DNA of 51,357 nt from positions 1-51,357 of the forward strand of contig JBBPTG010000174.1 of the NCBI GenBank assembly GCA_038093975.1, in the 5' to 3' direction. Source of the stretch: Chalciporus piperatus (lineage: Eukaryota > Basidiomycota > Agaricomycetes > Boletales > Boletaceae). A program made the translations under genes and the position numbers. Positions 37,601 through 47,017 of this stretch are shown in pieces. How positions within the stretch are numbered: position 1 is the stretch's first letter; the number at the start of each line of letters is the position of its first letter. The notes under the pieces were generated by a model. It was not told the DNA's origin, did not search any database, and was given only the letters and a program-made list of their open reading frames with translations.

Positions 37601-38632
37601 GAGGGCGGCCAGCCGTGACACCTCTTTCTTCATGTCGGTGAGGTCGCGGTTCCACCACCTCTTCGAGTGGGGACTTGGTTTTGATATGGGGACATGTAGT
37701 TGGATAGCTTTTTGAATAGCCGCGGTAACGCCGTTAGCCGTAGTCTGGAACTCTTCCTCAGTGACGATCGGGGAGTCAGTAGAATACGCAGCTAGTTCCC
37801 TCTGCAGCGTGGTGTTGAACTTCTTCCAATCTACGTCATTGAAGTTTTTGGTTTCGGGTAGTTTGACTCGTGCAGTGGGCATTTCCAGTACGGTGAGGAT
37901 AGGGACGTGGTCAGTGCGGGCTCCTCGCGCTCTGGGTTCCGTGTAGCATTGCGTGATAAGCTCTGCCGCCGAGTCTGAGCTGAAAACGTTGTCGGGCCTC
38001 GTCCAGTTTTTGATTGCTAGCGCTTGAAGGGTAGGTATGCCCTTGGGGAGTAAAGAGATCATGCCGTATTCCGCTAATAGCATGATGAGGGGTTGAGCGG
38101 CGTCGAGATATCGAGGGGTGAGTAGATGTGAGTTTTGATCGTCTTCCCATAGGGGGTGGTGGCGGTTAAAGTCACCAATCCAGAACATATGATCGTTGTC
38201 CGTCCTGCGGACGTTTTGGATGTTCGCCTCGAGATATTGCTGTAGTGCGTCTAGCGAGTGGTCATGCTTGCAGTCATTATATATGTTAAAAATTACGCAG
38301 CTTCCGTGAGTCCCCTTCACTCGGATGGCCACCACATCCGGTGAGGGGAACGGCACTTGTGTCCATGCGTTCGTGTCCAGTTCCGTGGAGACTAACATGG
38401 CTGCGCGGTATTGTAGGTTACTCGATGCGTAACGTGGCGTTGGGTAGAGAACGTGGAACTTTCTATTAGATGTGGTGTTGCCCCACGAGTTGATATGAGG
38501 TTCTTGGAGCGCTAATATGTCCCAGTCACTGGGCGAGGTAGTATTAAGTAGAGCGTGTTGTGTAGTGAGAGATGCGTTCAAGTTCTGCTGCCATATACGT
38601 AGCGTTTTAATGGGATCGTGTTGTACGTTCAT
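34694..38632 (-). CDS. LINE ORF2: endonuclease, reverse transcriptase, RNase H
   Basis: 1312 aa. An APE-type endonuclease occupies about residues 10-230 (ILALQEPHIN near 40; WIGDFNRHHPLWED). RT about 450-750 has GPDGIRN, YRPIALLNTTGK, ALFLDIEGAFPN, NGIEQGDPLS and the FVDD box near 700. RNase H about 990-1125 has VYTDGSMIDGG, YEAEAVGLM and YVDNQAAI. A CPYC...H....C zinc finger lies near 1240. All catalytic motifs are intact with no stop. The enzyme nicks target DNA and primes reverse transcription from it. The ATG overlaps the ORF1 stop as ATGA (38632-38629), suggesting coupled translation. Confidence 0.95.
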   Translation of the reverse strand: MNVQHDPIKTLRIWQQNLNASLTTQHALLNTTSPSDWDILALQEPHINSWGNTTSNRKFHVLYPTPRYASSNLQYRAAMLVSTELDTNAWTQVPFPSPDVVAIRVKGTHGSCVIFNIYNDCKHDHSLDALQQYLEANIQNVRRTDNDHMFWIGDFNRHHPLWEDDQNSHLLTPRYLDAAQPLIMLLAEYGMISLLPKGIPTLQALAIKNWTRPDNVFSSDSAAELITQCYTEPRARGARTDHVPILTVLEMPTARVKLPETKNFNDVDWKKFNTTLQRELAAYSTDSPIVTEEEFQTTANGVTAAIQKAIQLHVPISKPSPHSKRWWNRDLTDMKKEVSRLAALSYKMRALEDHPSHEGHRIARNRYAEAIKRTKKQHWLDWLDNMNSDEIWIANKYLNSEPSDGGPSRIPTLKTKDKHGVPTLAETNEEKSSVLAKAFFPPPPAVSTVPEDFLYPDAVSDAIPITGEQIERCISKLSALKAPGPDGIRNIVFKRCQGSLVPQMLRLFRAVIRLRTYHDPWKEFTTVVLRKPGRPDYTVPKAYRPIALLNTTGKILTAVIADQLSYLIEHHQLLPSTHFGGRPGRSTTDSLHLLEATVKNEWRKGRVVSALFLDIEGAFPNAVTDRLLHNMRKRRIPEVYVKFTEIMLQGRRTRLHFDGYLSEWIPIMNGIEQGDPLSMVLYIIYNSDLVEVAKGKNEVTLAFVDDTAFIASGPDFVTTHRILADMLGRRGGGFEWSNDHNSKFETTKFALLDFSMNRTKERPPLKIRDTLITPARSHKFLGVIVDDELRWNAHVNYAVGKGTAYVLQLRRISRSSGGIPLSLMRQMYTSVALPKMLYAVDLWFRPLYHDTNAITTNRGSVGPSKRLGRVQRVAMIAITGAMRSTANDVLETHSKLMPVAQRIQTLCHRAITRLASLPSTHPLPPLVTRAAKTYVRHHRSSLHHLTHAFHVTPTELEPIRACRRRPNATSPFITRIAKSKDQSVTEHNEDTARFRVYTDGSMIDGGVGASAVLYKGDRNLRSIRYHLGTDEEHTVYEAEAVGLMMAAHLLTTEPDLEFPVHIYVDNQAAIKSGDVFATKSGHYLIDRFVRSLRLIQREYNCKRSDIVICWVAGHKDVEGNEKADEEAKLAATNHGKSSPRPKVPPYLRKKPLPLSLTALRLQQKKTELTRWEAIWSKSPRYRAQTEIDGKMLRGSFVKMAATLAKRNTSALIWLRSGHAALNAHLHRLTKSPSPDCPYCHGVRETVLHFLLLCPYHQRERHKLAAKLRKKSLQISHLLANAGAVPHLLRFVHSTGRFKDPLGDVRVVSHRTD

Positions 38633-40086
38633 TGGGAGGGGGTGAAGAAGGCGGTGGTGTCGTCTTCGCGCGCCGGCGTCTTAGGTTGGGATGGGGGGAA
38701 AGGGAAAGGAGGGGATGACTGCCGTCGCGCTCTGTGGACGGGAATAGCATTCGCCGATGTTGCTATGTGCGGGGTGACCGCACAGCCAGTCGATGAGCCC
38801 CCTCGACCTCTGGGTCCACCTCGGAAGTCCAGGGTCGATTGACGTAGTGGTGGTGGCTTCTCCCTAACGGTACACGTCTGGTAGGGGATATTAGACTTCT
38901 GGTTGGCTGGGGCCGTAGGCTTTGGTGGGAGCATCACGTGGGTCCATTCTTCGTCAGTTGGGAAGTAGGGCATGGAGTTTTCTGGATAGCGTGCGTCCAT
39001 CTCTGCGCATTTGATGATGAATGTCGGGCAGTGGGGGTCGTTACTGCCGTGACCATCGTTTTTGCAGTTCGCGCAGTGAAGTGATTGTTCCGTGCAGTTT
39101 TCTACTCTGTGACCTCCCGCGCACCCGGCACATGTGTCGCGGCTGTGTTTGCAGCTCTTCGCTATGTGGCCCCAGCCTTGGCACCGCATGCAGCGCAGTG
39201 GGTCCCTTTTCTCCTTCCGTGGGTGAAGCCTTTCTTTGCAGACGTATAAGCCGTCTCTGAGTAGGGTATTAGCTGCGGAAGGGACGTTGAAATGGAACAT
39301 AGCGTGAGCGACGCGCTGGCCTTCTCTTCTCCTGTCCGCTTGCTTTATCCATTTAATCCATTCAATTGATCCTTCCTCTAGACCGTTTTCCATTTCTATG
39401 GCTCGGTGCCAGTTTGTATCGTGGACGGGTGATGACGTGGGGAGGAAGGGCACGACGAGTTGATAGCTGCGTCGCTTTATGGTCGCGGGGGTGGGGAGGT
39501 TCGTTAAGAAGCTCTTGCTGCTTTCTCCGCTTTGTAGCCATTTGGACGCTTGTGCCGTGTTGACCTCGACGATGAGGCCGCCGTTTCTCAGGCGCATGAT
39601 CGATTTCACCTCTATCGCGGGTGAGTCCGGGTTATCCTTCGTTGTTGCATCAATGGCTTTCTGGATCTTGCTCGCGATGGACGTTGTTGTCTCTGTCTCG
39701 ACGTGGAGCGATTGGCCCTCAGGTGGGTCGAGAAGGATTTGGCGATCACGGATATTTGCCCTGGCAATTGCGGTGGTTATAGGCGCATTGGAGTAGTTCT
39801 GCGTCGATTTTACGGCTGCGCTGTAGGATTTGGGTGTCCCGGGTTCGTGTATTGTAGCGGGGGTGAGCTTGTCTGCTGTGCTGTTTATGTTTTCGGTGGC
39901 TTGTAGGATAGAGGCGATTTGCGGGGAAATGGCGGCTACTACGTGATTGGTGATTTCCTTAGCGACGGAGTCCTTGATATGGGCGATTATTGCGTCTGCG
40001 GCTTGGGATGAGGCTTCGTCTTCTAGGACGAAGGCGACTGAACGAATGGCTTCTATCGCTGGTCTTGGGATCCCTTTTATCTGCAT
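38629..40086 (-). CDS. LINE ORF1: zinc-knuckle RNA-binding protein
   Basis: 485 aa. The N-terminal half has helical regions (AADAIIAHIKDSVAKEITNHV) and a central part typical of LINE ORF1. Three CCHC-type knuckles occupy about residues 298-345 (CMRCQGWGHIAKSC, then CAGCAGGHRVENC, then CANCKNDGHGSNDPHC). The tail is Pro/Arg-rich. It presumably forms the RNP with element RNA. The start ATG 40086 is the first in frame and lies close to the presumed 5' end of the element. Confidence 0.9.
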   Translation of the reverse strand: MQIKGIPRPAIEAIRSVAFVLEDEASSQAADAIIAHIKDSVAKEITNHVVAAISPQIASILQATENINSTADKLTPATIHEPGTPKSYSAAVKSTQNYSNAPITTAIARANIRDRQILLDPPEGQSLHVETETTTSIASKIQKAIDATTKDNPDSPAIEVKSIMRLRNGGLIVEVNTAQASKWLQSGESSKSFLTNLPTPATIKRRSYQLVVPFLPTSSPVHDTNWHRAIEMENGLEEGSIEWIKWIKQADRRREGQRVAHAMFHFNVPSAANTLLRDGLYVCKERLHPRKEKRDPLRCMRCQGWGHIAKSCKHSRDTCAGCAGGHRVENCTEQSLHCANCKNDGHGSNDPHCPTFIIKCAEMDARYPENSMPYFPTDEEWTHVMLPPKPTAPANQKSNIPYQTCTVREKPPPLRQSTLDFRGGPRGRGGSSTGCAVTPHIATSANAIPVHRARRQSSPPFPFPPSQPKTPAREDDTTAFFTPSQ

Positions 40087-40100
40087 GATACATCTGGAAA

Positions 40101-40478
40101 CGCCTCTGTCCTACATAGCATGCCCGATGCTACATAGGCAAACATAGTCACATGCCTGCTATGTAGCCCAATATAGCCATCCATCTACTACGCGCTACTA
40201 GCGGGACTACCCGGCCTTCATCTGCCATGAAGGCTTTCGACCTGCCAACACCACACCCTTCATCAATCTCGCCTAGAAATCATAGCCCGCCTAGCCATGT
40301 AGGCCATGCCGCCGCACTGGCAGGATCCCAGTGGCGACCCGGGCCGTGGGTTGCTACTATATGTTCGTCGGACTCGGCCGTGAAGACCAAACTGTCGAGC
40401 GGACTTCACGTGGTACTTCGTCTACACTTTCAAGTTTTTTCAAGTCCTCACAGTCCCACGTAGCGGCTTACTTCTACC
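40101..40478. other. Spacer between LINE and next gene
   Basis: It contains small inverted motifs (CTACATAGCATGCCCGATGC; GGCTACATAG-like repeats up to about 40310). No gene supported. Confidence 0.45.
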
Positions 40479-41325
40479 ATGAGCGGCTCCTCCACACACG
40501 GCCAAACCCGCTCCTATCCAGCTACACCTCTCTCCTCGCCAGGCTCAGCCTATGAAGTGTTCGAGTCGGACTTCTCGTCTCCCGATCGCCATGCCACGGG
40601 CTCGCCTCTTGACGACCACATCTCAGACATCCCAGTACCAAGCTCTGTCAGCCGTTCTCCTTCCAGCAGTGCTCTATGACCTGCAAATCATACTCACAAA
40701 ACTTTTAGGTGCGATTTGCCCTCACGATATTCAATCAATCCGTGATATCCATCAGCAACCCATCACTCGATATTCCCCCGAACCTGATGCGCTGCCGCAG
40801 CCTGCACATCTTCGATCATGTAAGTCATCCCCATACTCTCTCCTATCAATCGGCTACATAGTCGTTTAGTGTGATCATCGCCATCTCTTTATTGCAGAGG
40901 CGTACGTTAGCGACCGTCGTGGTGATATCCCCATGTCATTCTGGCGAAGCCCTCCCGTTGTGATAGACACGTGGGGTTCAGGCGATCCCGATCCCCGCCC
41001 TTCTTGGTGCGACTATCAACTCAACATCGTCTTGCCTGAGAACTGTCTTGCCCACCACATCATCAAGAATTTCACGTTGCTGGCCTTCGAAGAAGTGCTC
41101 AATCATGCCAATGTACGTCTGATGCTCCGTTGTGAATCCCGCGCAAGACTGACCTTTTCACACAGCAAATCCCACTCATCCGATGGTGTGCCGCCGTCGA
41201 TGTATGTACATGTCACCGCTGTGTAACTAACCTGCTAACTCTACTCACAGCGCTCCCTCCACCTCCAAGCGCTTCAGCGTGTTGTGCACCTCCGAGCACT
41301 TCAGACCATTCTGACAGATGATTAG
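40479..41325 (+). CDS. Uncertain multi-exon gene convergent with the Plavaka gene
   Basis: A Ser/Pro-rich first exon starts at ATG 40479. The 3' half is clearer: about 40898-41114 (FWRSPPVVIDTWGSGDPDPR... FEEVLNHAN), an intron with GTACGT donor ending near 41165, a short exon (QIPLIRWCAAVD), a second intron with GTATGT donor and CTAAC branch, and a last exon ending TAG at 41325 (HLQALQRVVHLRALQTILTD). The junction between the halves (GTAAGT at 40820 to AG at 40897) would create an in-frame TAG, so either my model or the gene is faulty. No known domain. It ends 27 bp from the 3' end of the transposase gene on the other strand and may be a second gene of that transposon. Confidence 0.4.
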
Positions 41326-41352
41326 TAGTATCCATGTCATGTTCCGTGTCGT

Positions 41353-44300
41353 CTAAATGCAATTGTGTCGTCCCAACTTGATTAAACTGAACATGTGTGT
41401 GTCTATGTAAGGATTGACGAAAAAGCGGTCGCATGCCATTGCTACATTAACTGTTGACCAGCCTGGGTCCTTCTCGTGTCCAAAATCTGGTATTAGATGG
41501 CAACTCCGTACAATGTTCTCGACAGGAATCACCTCTCCGTGTCGTTGGTGCATCCGTGACGACCGCGAAACCATGTACATCCCGCTATGTGGGTCCTTGG
41601 CCCTGAATGGCGTGAACCATTCGATGTATGCTAATGGCTGCTTGATGGTTGATTGGGCCGCAGCAGGATAATAATCGGGAATGGCGAAGATGGCGCAAAT
41701 TTGTGCAATGCGAAGTCCTGAAGAGAGCATCGTTATCACACAAATACCGCCAGCGAGCGGTTAGGTCCACTTACCTTCGAGTGCTGTGCCCTCCGTGGCA
41801 CGATTAGCTTCTGGTGAACGAACAAGGGCAAAGTCCAGGTGAGCAGGCTCTGCAGCACATCGCAAACGAGCTGGACGTGGGGGTGATGCTCGTACAACAT
41901 TCATCAATTTGCTAGCTTGTGTCACTCCCGGGATTGCTGGGAGTTTGAAGACCAGCCGCGCGAAAAGGTTGAAGGTATCAAATGGCCGTGGAGTGAATGG
42001 GAGATGATGGGCTGCGAGGTAAGCTTGCAATGAGGAAAGGAACCGGGTGGCATGTTGGTCAGCAATTATTTTGCTTGCCGTAATATTACGAAGGTGAGGA
42101 GGATGGTGGCTCGGAACCTCCGATAACGTGATGCCTCGTGCTGCTGTGTTAGTCGCCCTTTGTGCGGCTACGGTCCCAACCACGACTGTCGTGTTGTCCA
42201 CCTCGCTGCTCTCCCCAACTTCCTCCATCAACTCATCCGCTATCTCCTCACCCTCACGACCGTCTGCTCCACCAGCCGCCGCTTCCAACCCGCTCCTTGT
42301 TTTTTGTCGACACCAATCCAGAAACAAAGCATAACGGTCCACCGCCTCTTGGCGACGCAACCAAACGGTCATTTGAATGATGAAGTCCTTCTTGTTAGTT
42401 GCGCGGTAGGCCTCTTTCGCATAATCGATATGCAAGCGTTCGGGAGATTCTGTGTTGAAACCGTCCGCTGACCCGAAACGTTTGATTAGGTCGACGTAGT
42501 GTTGCATGGCATGAATCTTCGGAATATTGAAATGCGTCGACTGCCGCCCCCCAAGCTCGATGAAGATGTCTTTGGACTCGTGAAAGGTATTCAGGGATGC
42601 TTGGAGAGCTGAAAGGGTCTCAGTGGTATGGCACTGCAGGCTGGAGTAGTAGACGAAGTCGACGACCGCGCGTGCGGCTTTCGTGAGACGTGCATCCTGG
42701 CCACTCGCCACTAACCCAACGAATACTTTCTGCATCTCCTTATGCTCCTTGCCTGTCCACTGCGATACTGACGAGATTCCGTTTTTGAAGTGTCGAAGGC
42801 CTGGATGCGACGTCATCGCTTTGAACCGTGCATCCACCTCCTTCTCCCCAATAATGGTCGTGCACCATTTAACGAGGTGATCCTTGAATACACCCTTATG
42901 CAACTGATGAAGTAGGTCCGGTGTAAATGCCGTGAAGATGTCGCAATATGGCATAAACATCCAAAACGGAGGGTAGATGGCTCGCAAACCGAGTGTCTTG
43001 AACACTTCCTTCGTCGTCGGGGTGGATGCGGAATCTTCCACGTGGTGTTGGAGTAGGCGTATTGTTGCTGTTTGATCGCGTTTAGGTGCTGGCACATTAT
43101 CCCCTCGAGCTGTAGGGCTGACCTCGCAGAGTGGACATCGGTTCTCCATACAACATGCGACGAGGCACTGCTCTGGGTAATCGGCCACATACGCGGCAAG
43201 GATTGGCCAGACATGTCTCACGACGGCATCAGCGCACGTCATGGTCAACCCCTGTTCTCCTGCCGTGGCAAGTGAGGTAAGCATCGTCTTCATGCAATAA
43301 TGAAACAGTCGATATTTGATTACCGACTTTGCCTTGTCTGAGAAGCCGTCAAGATGCGCGATCGGGAGATATCCCAAGAGGACGGTCGCATGTGCTGATG
43401 CGCCCCGCCGGACGTCCTTCGCAATGTTCCCTATGGTTAGGTAAACAGGCCAAGCAGCTTTGTCGCCTCGAAACTGAGAGAGCTGCGTTTTGTCAGATGA
43501 CAGTATCACAGGAACCACAGTAGCATTGTCTGGGAGGCGAGACTATAACCTTGCATCAGGCCTTTCAAACTATGTGATGGCAACGAGAACGAGGCATACC
43601 TGCATCTCCCACCACCAATCGGCAGTCCATGTTTCATCAACCACTCTACTCGTCCTGTCTGGACCAGTGTAAAGACGCTCGGGTGCGTACTTCATTGAGT
43701 CACGAAACATTGGGTTACCGAGGAGTTCGCGGATAGTTTCTACAGGGTCGCGATACCAGAGTTCCACGTCCTCGAGTTGGGGCATTCCTTCTTCGTCCAT
43801 AAGGTCCCCCGTAAGTGTAATGCTTTCGCATTGCCAAGGTACACCGGGGGGGAGCTGATCCACGGCCCGCAGAAATTCAGTCTTGTTGCGGAACGATGGC
43901 TGCACCTTGCCTTGAATCTTGGCGAACAATGTCTTAGAGCGGTGCGCCATCAATGGGGTGGATGTTTTACTCACTGCATTCAGCTTTAGAAACTGTTCAG
44001 TCTGATTCTGACCAACATTTTTAATCAACCACTTCGCAAGTTGCCATTCGTTATCATCCGCAAATGGGCCCAACAACCCTCCCGTGGTATGGAGTAGGTG
44101 GTCACGTATATTTTCGAACGAAGTTGTGGCCTGACCTATGCCTGCACCAGCACCACGGCTCGCCGCAAAGGCCTCGCGGTAAACCTCACCATTCCACCTC
44201 TCTGTCTCGACATCATCAATGTCCTCCCCTCGTGCTTGATGATCTGTGCCACTGTCAGTGGCAGCAAGGGGATCGGGAGCATAGTCATCTATGTCTTCAT

Positions 44301-44520
44301 TGTATACGAACTCAGGCGAGTGTGCCCGTTCGCTGCGATCATCTAGCTGGGCGGCGGGAGAGTCGGACACTGATGGCAGTCCGGCCAAAGGATTATTCTG
44401 AAAGTAATCTCGGCCTTTACGACAGGCTGGGGATTGTCCTTGGTGGTGTCGTACGGCAGTATGGTTGGCATATATGGCACCACAATATTGGCACTGGAAC
44501 GAAGATCGACTTGGAGTCAT
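41353..44520 (-). CDS. Plavaka-type DNA transposase, intact
   Basis: Minus-strand exons 44520-43600, 43542-41775 and 41717-41353; two 57-bp introns (GTATGC..TATAG and GTAAGT..TTCAG) with agreeing phases; 1017 aa. N-terminal C2H2-like finger CQYCGAIYANHTAVRHH..SPAC (residues 10-33). The core carries family signatures VILSSDKTQLSQFRGDKAAW (D324), TPDLLHQLHKGVFKDHLVKW (about 520) and NTESPERLHIDYAKEAYRAT (about 660), which I take as the probable D-D-E centre; the C-terminus has YIEWFTPF and LIPDFG motifs. Known from Agaricomycete Plavaka elements, distantly related to CACTA/KDZ transposases. A 4.17-kb CATCAG element sits 14 bp before the ATG. Terminal repeats belonging to this gene were not identified. 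Confidence 0.87.
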
Positions 44521-44534
44521 AGTGGCACGAACTA

Positions 44535-45481
44535 CATCAGCAAGACTGTAAAAAGTCTGAAATGACTGGAGCTTACTTGTCTGACTGGAGCCAGTCAGAC
44601 AAGTGAGCCAGTAGCCAAGTGCCCCAGGCATCCAGTAGTCTCAGTCATCCAGTAACCAAGTGTTCCAGTCATCCAATAGTCTCAGTCATCCAATAGTCCA
44701 GTGAGTCAGTGCTCCAGTAACCTCAGTAGTCTCAGTCATCCAGTCATCCAGACACCAAGTCATTTCAGTAGTCCCAGTCATCCAGTCATCCAGTCACCAA
44801 GTCATTTCAGTAGTCCCAGTGGCCCAGTGGCCAAGTGCTCCAATCATCCAGTCATCTCAGTCACCCAGTGGTCTAGTTGTCCAGTCACCCAGTCAATTCA
44901 GTGTGGCAGTGCTCCAGTCATCCAGTCACCCAGTCAATTCAGTGTGGCAGTGCTCCAGTCATCCAGCCATCCAGTAATATCAGTAGCCCAGTAGCCCAGT
45001 TATCCAGTTATCCAGTAGCCTAGTAGTCCAATTGACAAGTGATTCCAGTAGTCCAGTAGCCCAGTTATTCAGTAATCCAGTAGCCTAGTAGCCCAATTGA
45101 CAAGTGATTCCAGTAATCCAGTAATCCAGTAATCCAGTCACTCAGTGGTCCAGTAGTTCAGTTGGCAAGTGAATTCAGTGCTCCAGTAACTCAGTAATCC
45201 AGTAATCTAATAATCCAGTTATCTAGTAGCCCAGTTGACAAGTGATTCCAGTAGCCTAGTTATTCAGTATGACAGTCAGCCAGTCATCCAGTATACCGTT
45301 GGGCTCAGAAACCTAGTTACTCAGGAATCCAGAAACTCGAGTGTTCAAGAAGCCAATTATCTCAGAAGCCAAGTAATTCCAATCCTCGAGAAATCCCAAA
45401 GTCCTGGGAGGCCAATCCAGAATTCAATGTGCTAGTTTCAGACAAATATATATTTGTGTATCTAATACAATTATTTACAGG
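44535..45481. repeat. Left long terminal inverted repeat, CCAGT minisatellite
   Basis: About 947 bp of short units such as CCAGTCATCCAGTAACC, ending TACAATTATTTACAGG. The first ~280 bp match the inverse of the right end almost perfectly, then the two arms diverge by unit gains and losses. At 44575-44604 there is a 14-bp-arm palindrome (ACTTGTCTGACTGG AG and its inverse). Frames through it (44701-44994) are repeat artefacts. Confidence 0.88.
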
Positions 45482-45799
45482 TGGTTACATGGCAAGACTC
45501 GGAGGCACTGAGTTTAGCAAAGGCGTAATCTATGAGCACGAATGGTCAATTGCACGGACATGCAAGACAATGATTGAATACTTACCAATGACAGGAACCA
45601 CGGATACCAAGATGATATCAGCGGTGCCACTGGTCGTCGTCATCCAACTCCTCTTAAGCAACATAAGTGCACGAAGAGTGCGCATAGCACGATCCTCGAC
45701 ATCAGCCTGTGCTCAATCTCCTCAGTCTTAGTATCATCATCAAGCCCAATACACACAACAACATAGCCTTCGAGACATACTTGAGTTTGCTATAGTGGG

Positions 45800-45868
45800 G
45801 CAACAGTCAGCAGGTACGATATCACCAATCTTGAAGATCATCAGGATCAAGGTCCGCGGATTCGATCA
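45800..45868 (-). pseudogene. Plasma-membrane H+-ATPase fragment (actuator region)
   Basis: On the minus strand IESADLDPDD and, one frame over, FKIGDIVPADC match the conserved IESADLVPGD..FKIGDVVPAD region of fungal P-type proton pumps. Frameshifted and very short. Confidence 0.6.
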
Positions 45869-46069
45869 TAGAAGCAGGCGACATTGTGCTTACGTTCGTT
45901 TACCGGCATTGAGCACTTCATACAATACAAGGTGTCGATTTGTCGCGCGTGAGCGAAGCGCTAAAAGAAGAAAATGAGAGGAGGCATTTTTTGGCGAATG
46001 ACGCGCTTACACTGGATCGGGCGACACCACGTCGGCAATGGAGGAGGAGTGATGAAATGTTGGCGACGT

Positions 46070-46411
46070 GGTTAGCCACCGAGAGGAGCAGCGATCCTCG
46101 TCTCGTCAGCGAGAGTGATCCTGTTGTTGAAGAAGGGCAATGGCCGAGTCGAAGATGGCAGGGCACTCACCGGCGTGAACGTGGAGCTCGTGGGTGTCAA
46201 CGAGGTCGGTTTTTATTCCGGAAATGTAGGATGAGGAAAGCTCTCCAAGTGAAGGAAGTGACCGAGCTGGAATGATTCAGACTGTTGGGGAGTGCTGAGT
46301 TTTACTTACCGTGCCGAGGAGTGCTCTGGTGAAGGCGGGCTCATAGTTGACAGGATCCAGGAAGAAGTGGTACCGGTCACCGCGGCGGGCGAGAACGACG
46401 ACACCGAGAAC
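46070..46411 (-). pseudogene. Histidine acid phosphatase fragment
   Basis: Minus-strand pieces VLGVVVLARRGDRYHFFLDP, YISGIKTDLVDTHELHVHAG, IFDSAIALLQ and NRITLADETRIAAPLGG match, in order, the N-terminal region of fungal histidine acid phosphatases; the catalytic RHG is changed to RRG. Several frameshifts and a stop separate the pieces. It is captured host sequence without function. Confidence 0.65.
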
Positions 46412-46454
46412 GTCAGTCGTGGTGGTTAGTGAGAGGTGTCACATACTTCGAGGA

Positions 46455-46640
46455 GTGGCTGGAAGTGAAGTGCGGCTACTGTCGGAGAAACCGATGGTGG
46501 AGTCGGCGAAGAAGGACGATACCGAGCAATCCTGCGAGTCTGGGTTGGTGGCGTTCTTCCTGCTCGAGCTTCAAGTTGGGACCGAACAACCCCGGCGACG
46601 AGAGCTGACGACGAGCAACGTTGTTGAGCGAGGAGCGAGG
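46455..46640 (-). pseudogene. Plasma-membrane H+-ATPase fragment (N-terminal region), minus strand
   Basis: Minus-strand LFGPNLKLEQEERHQP, then LLGIVLL and, in another frame, DSTIGFSDS correspond to the LFGPNKLEQEE ... GIVLLLFINSTIGFYEE block of fungal proton pumps. The same block occurs on the plus strand at about 47120-47310, so the element holds two inverted, diverged copies. Confidence 0.6.
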
Positions 46641-46734
46641 AGTTTTGCGCATGAAGATTATGTAAGCTCTTGGTAAGCTCACCGCACGTCAAACACGTCT
46701 AACTACGACTTTACTACAACCCAACCAAAACTCC

Positions 46735-46996
46735 AACGCTCGTGGTCACCACATCGAATAACTCTCTGAGGTCGCCCTTGTCCTCCCCGCTTCCAGAGAG
46801 TCCCTCAACTTGAAGACCAAGGAAGCCGTCGCCCTCCTCAAGAGTCTTAACGCCCACGCAGACGTTGTCAGGTTTCCAACTCTCGCAAGGTGCGCAACTG
46901 CAGTTACCGCCAATGCCGTGGTCCGCTCATCGTTTACAACGAGGGCAGTGCAAATATAATCAACCCCGACGTCACCCGCTTCATCAACAGTACAGA
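46735..46996 (+). pseudogene. 60S ribosomal protein L4 fragment
   Basis: RGHHIE, then LKTKEAVALLKSLNAHADVV, then (after a 1-nt deletion) SNSRKVRNCSYRQCRGPLIV followed by YNE, and finally NPDVTRFINSTE after a deletion of about 80 residues, matching the order in fungal uL4. Cys replaces two conserved Arg in the R-rich stretch. It abuts the H+-ATPase fragment directly. Confidence 0.75.
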
Positions 46997-47017
46997 AACA
47001 TTCACGCGTACAAAAGG

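Larger units (their letters stand above)
34095..40100 (-). mobile_element. Non-LTR retrotransposon (LINE, Tad/I-like, with RNase H)
   Basis: Minus-strand element with two intact ORFs in the order ORF1 (zinc knuckles) and ORF2 (endonuclease, RT, RNase H). A run of 24 T at 34095-34118 is its poly(A) tail; about 570 bp of 3' UTR follows ORF2. The 5' boundary near 40100 is approximate, since I found no target duplication matching the GATGATCGG next to the tail. The domain order APE-RT-RNase H fits the Tad1/I groups. Confidence 0.9.

Noticed and set aside
44701..44994. Open frames such as SHPVIQTPSHF in the inverted-repeat arms (also 48272-48538)
   Set aside because: They are translations of CCAGT minisatellite and occur as mirror copies; no start context or protein-like composition.
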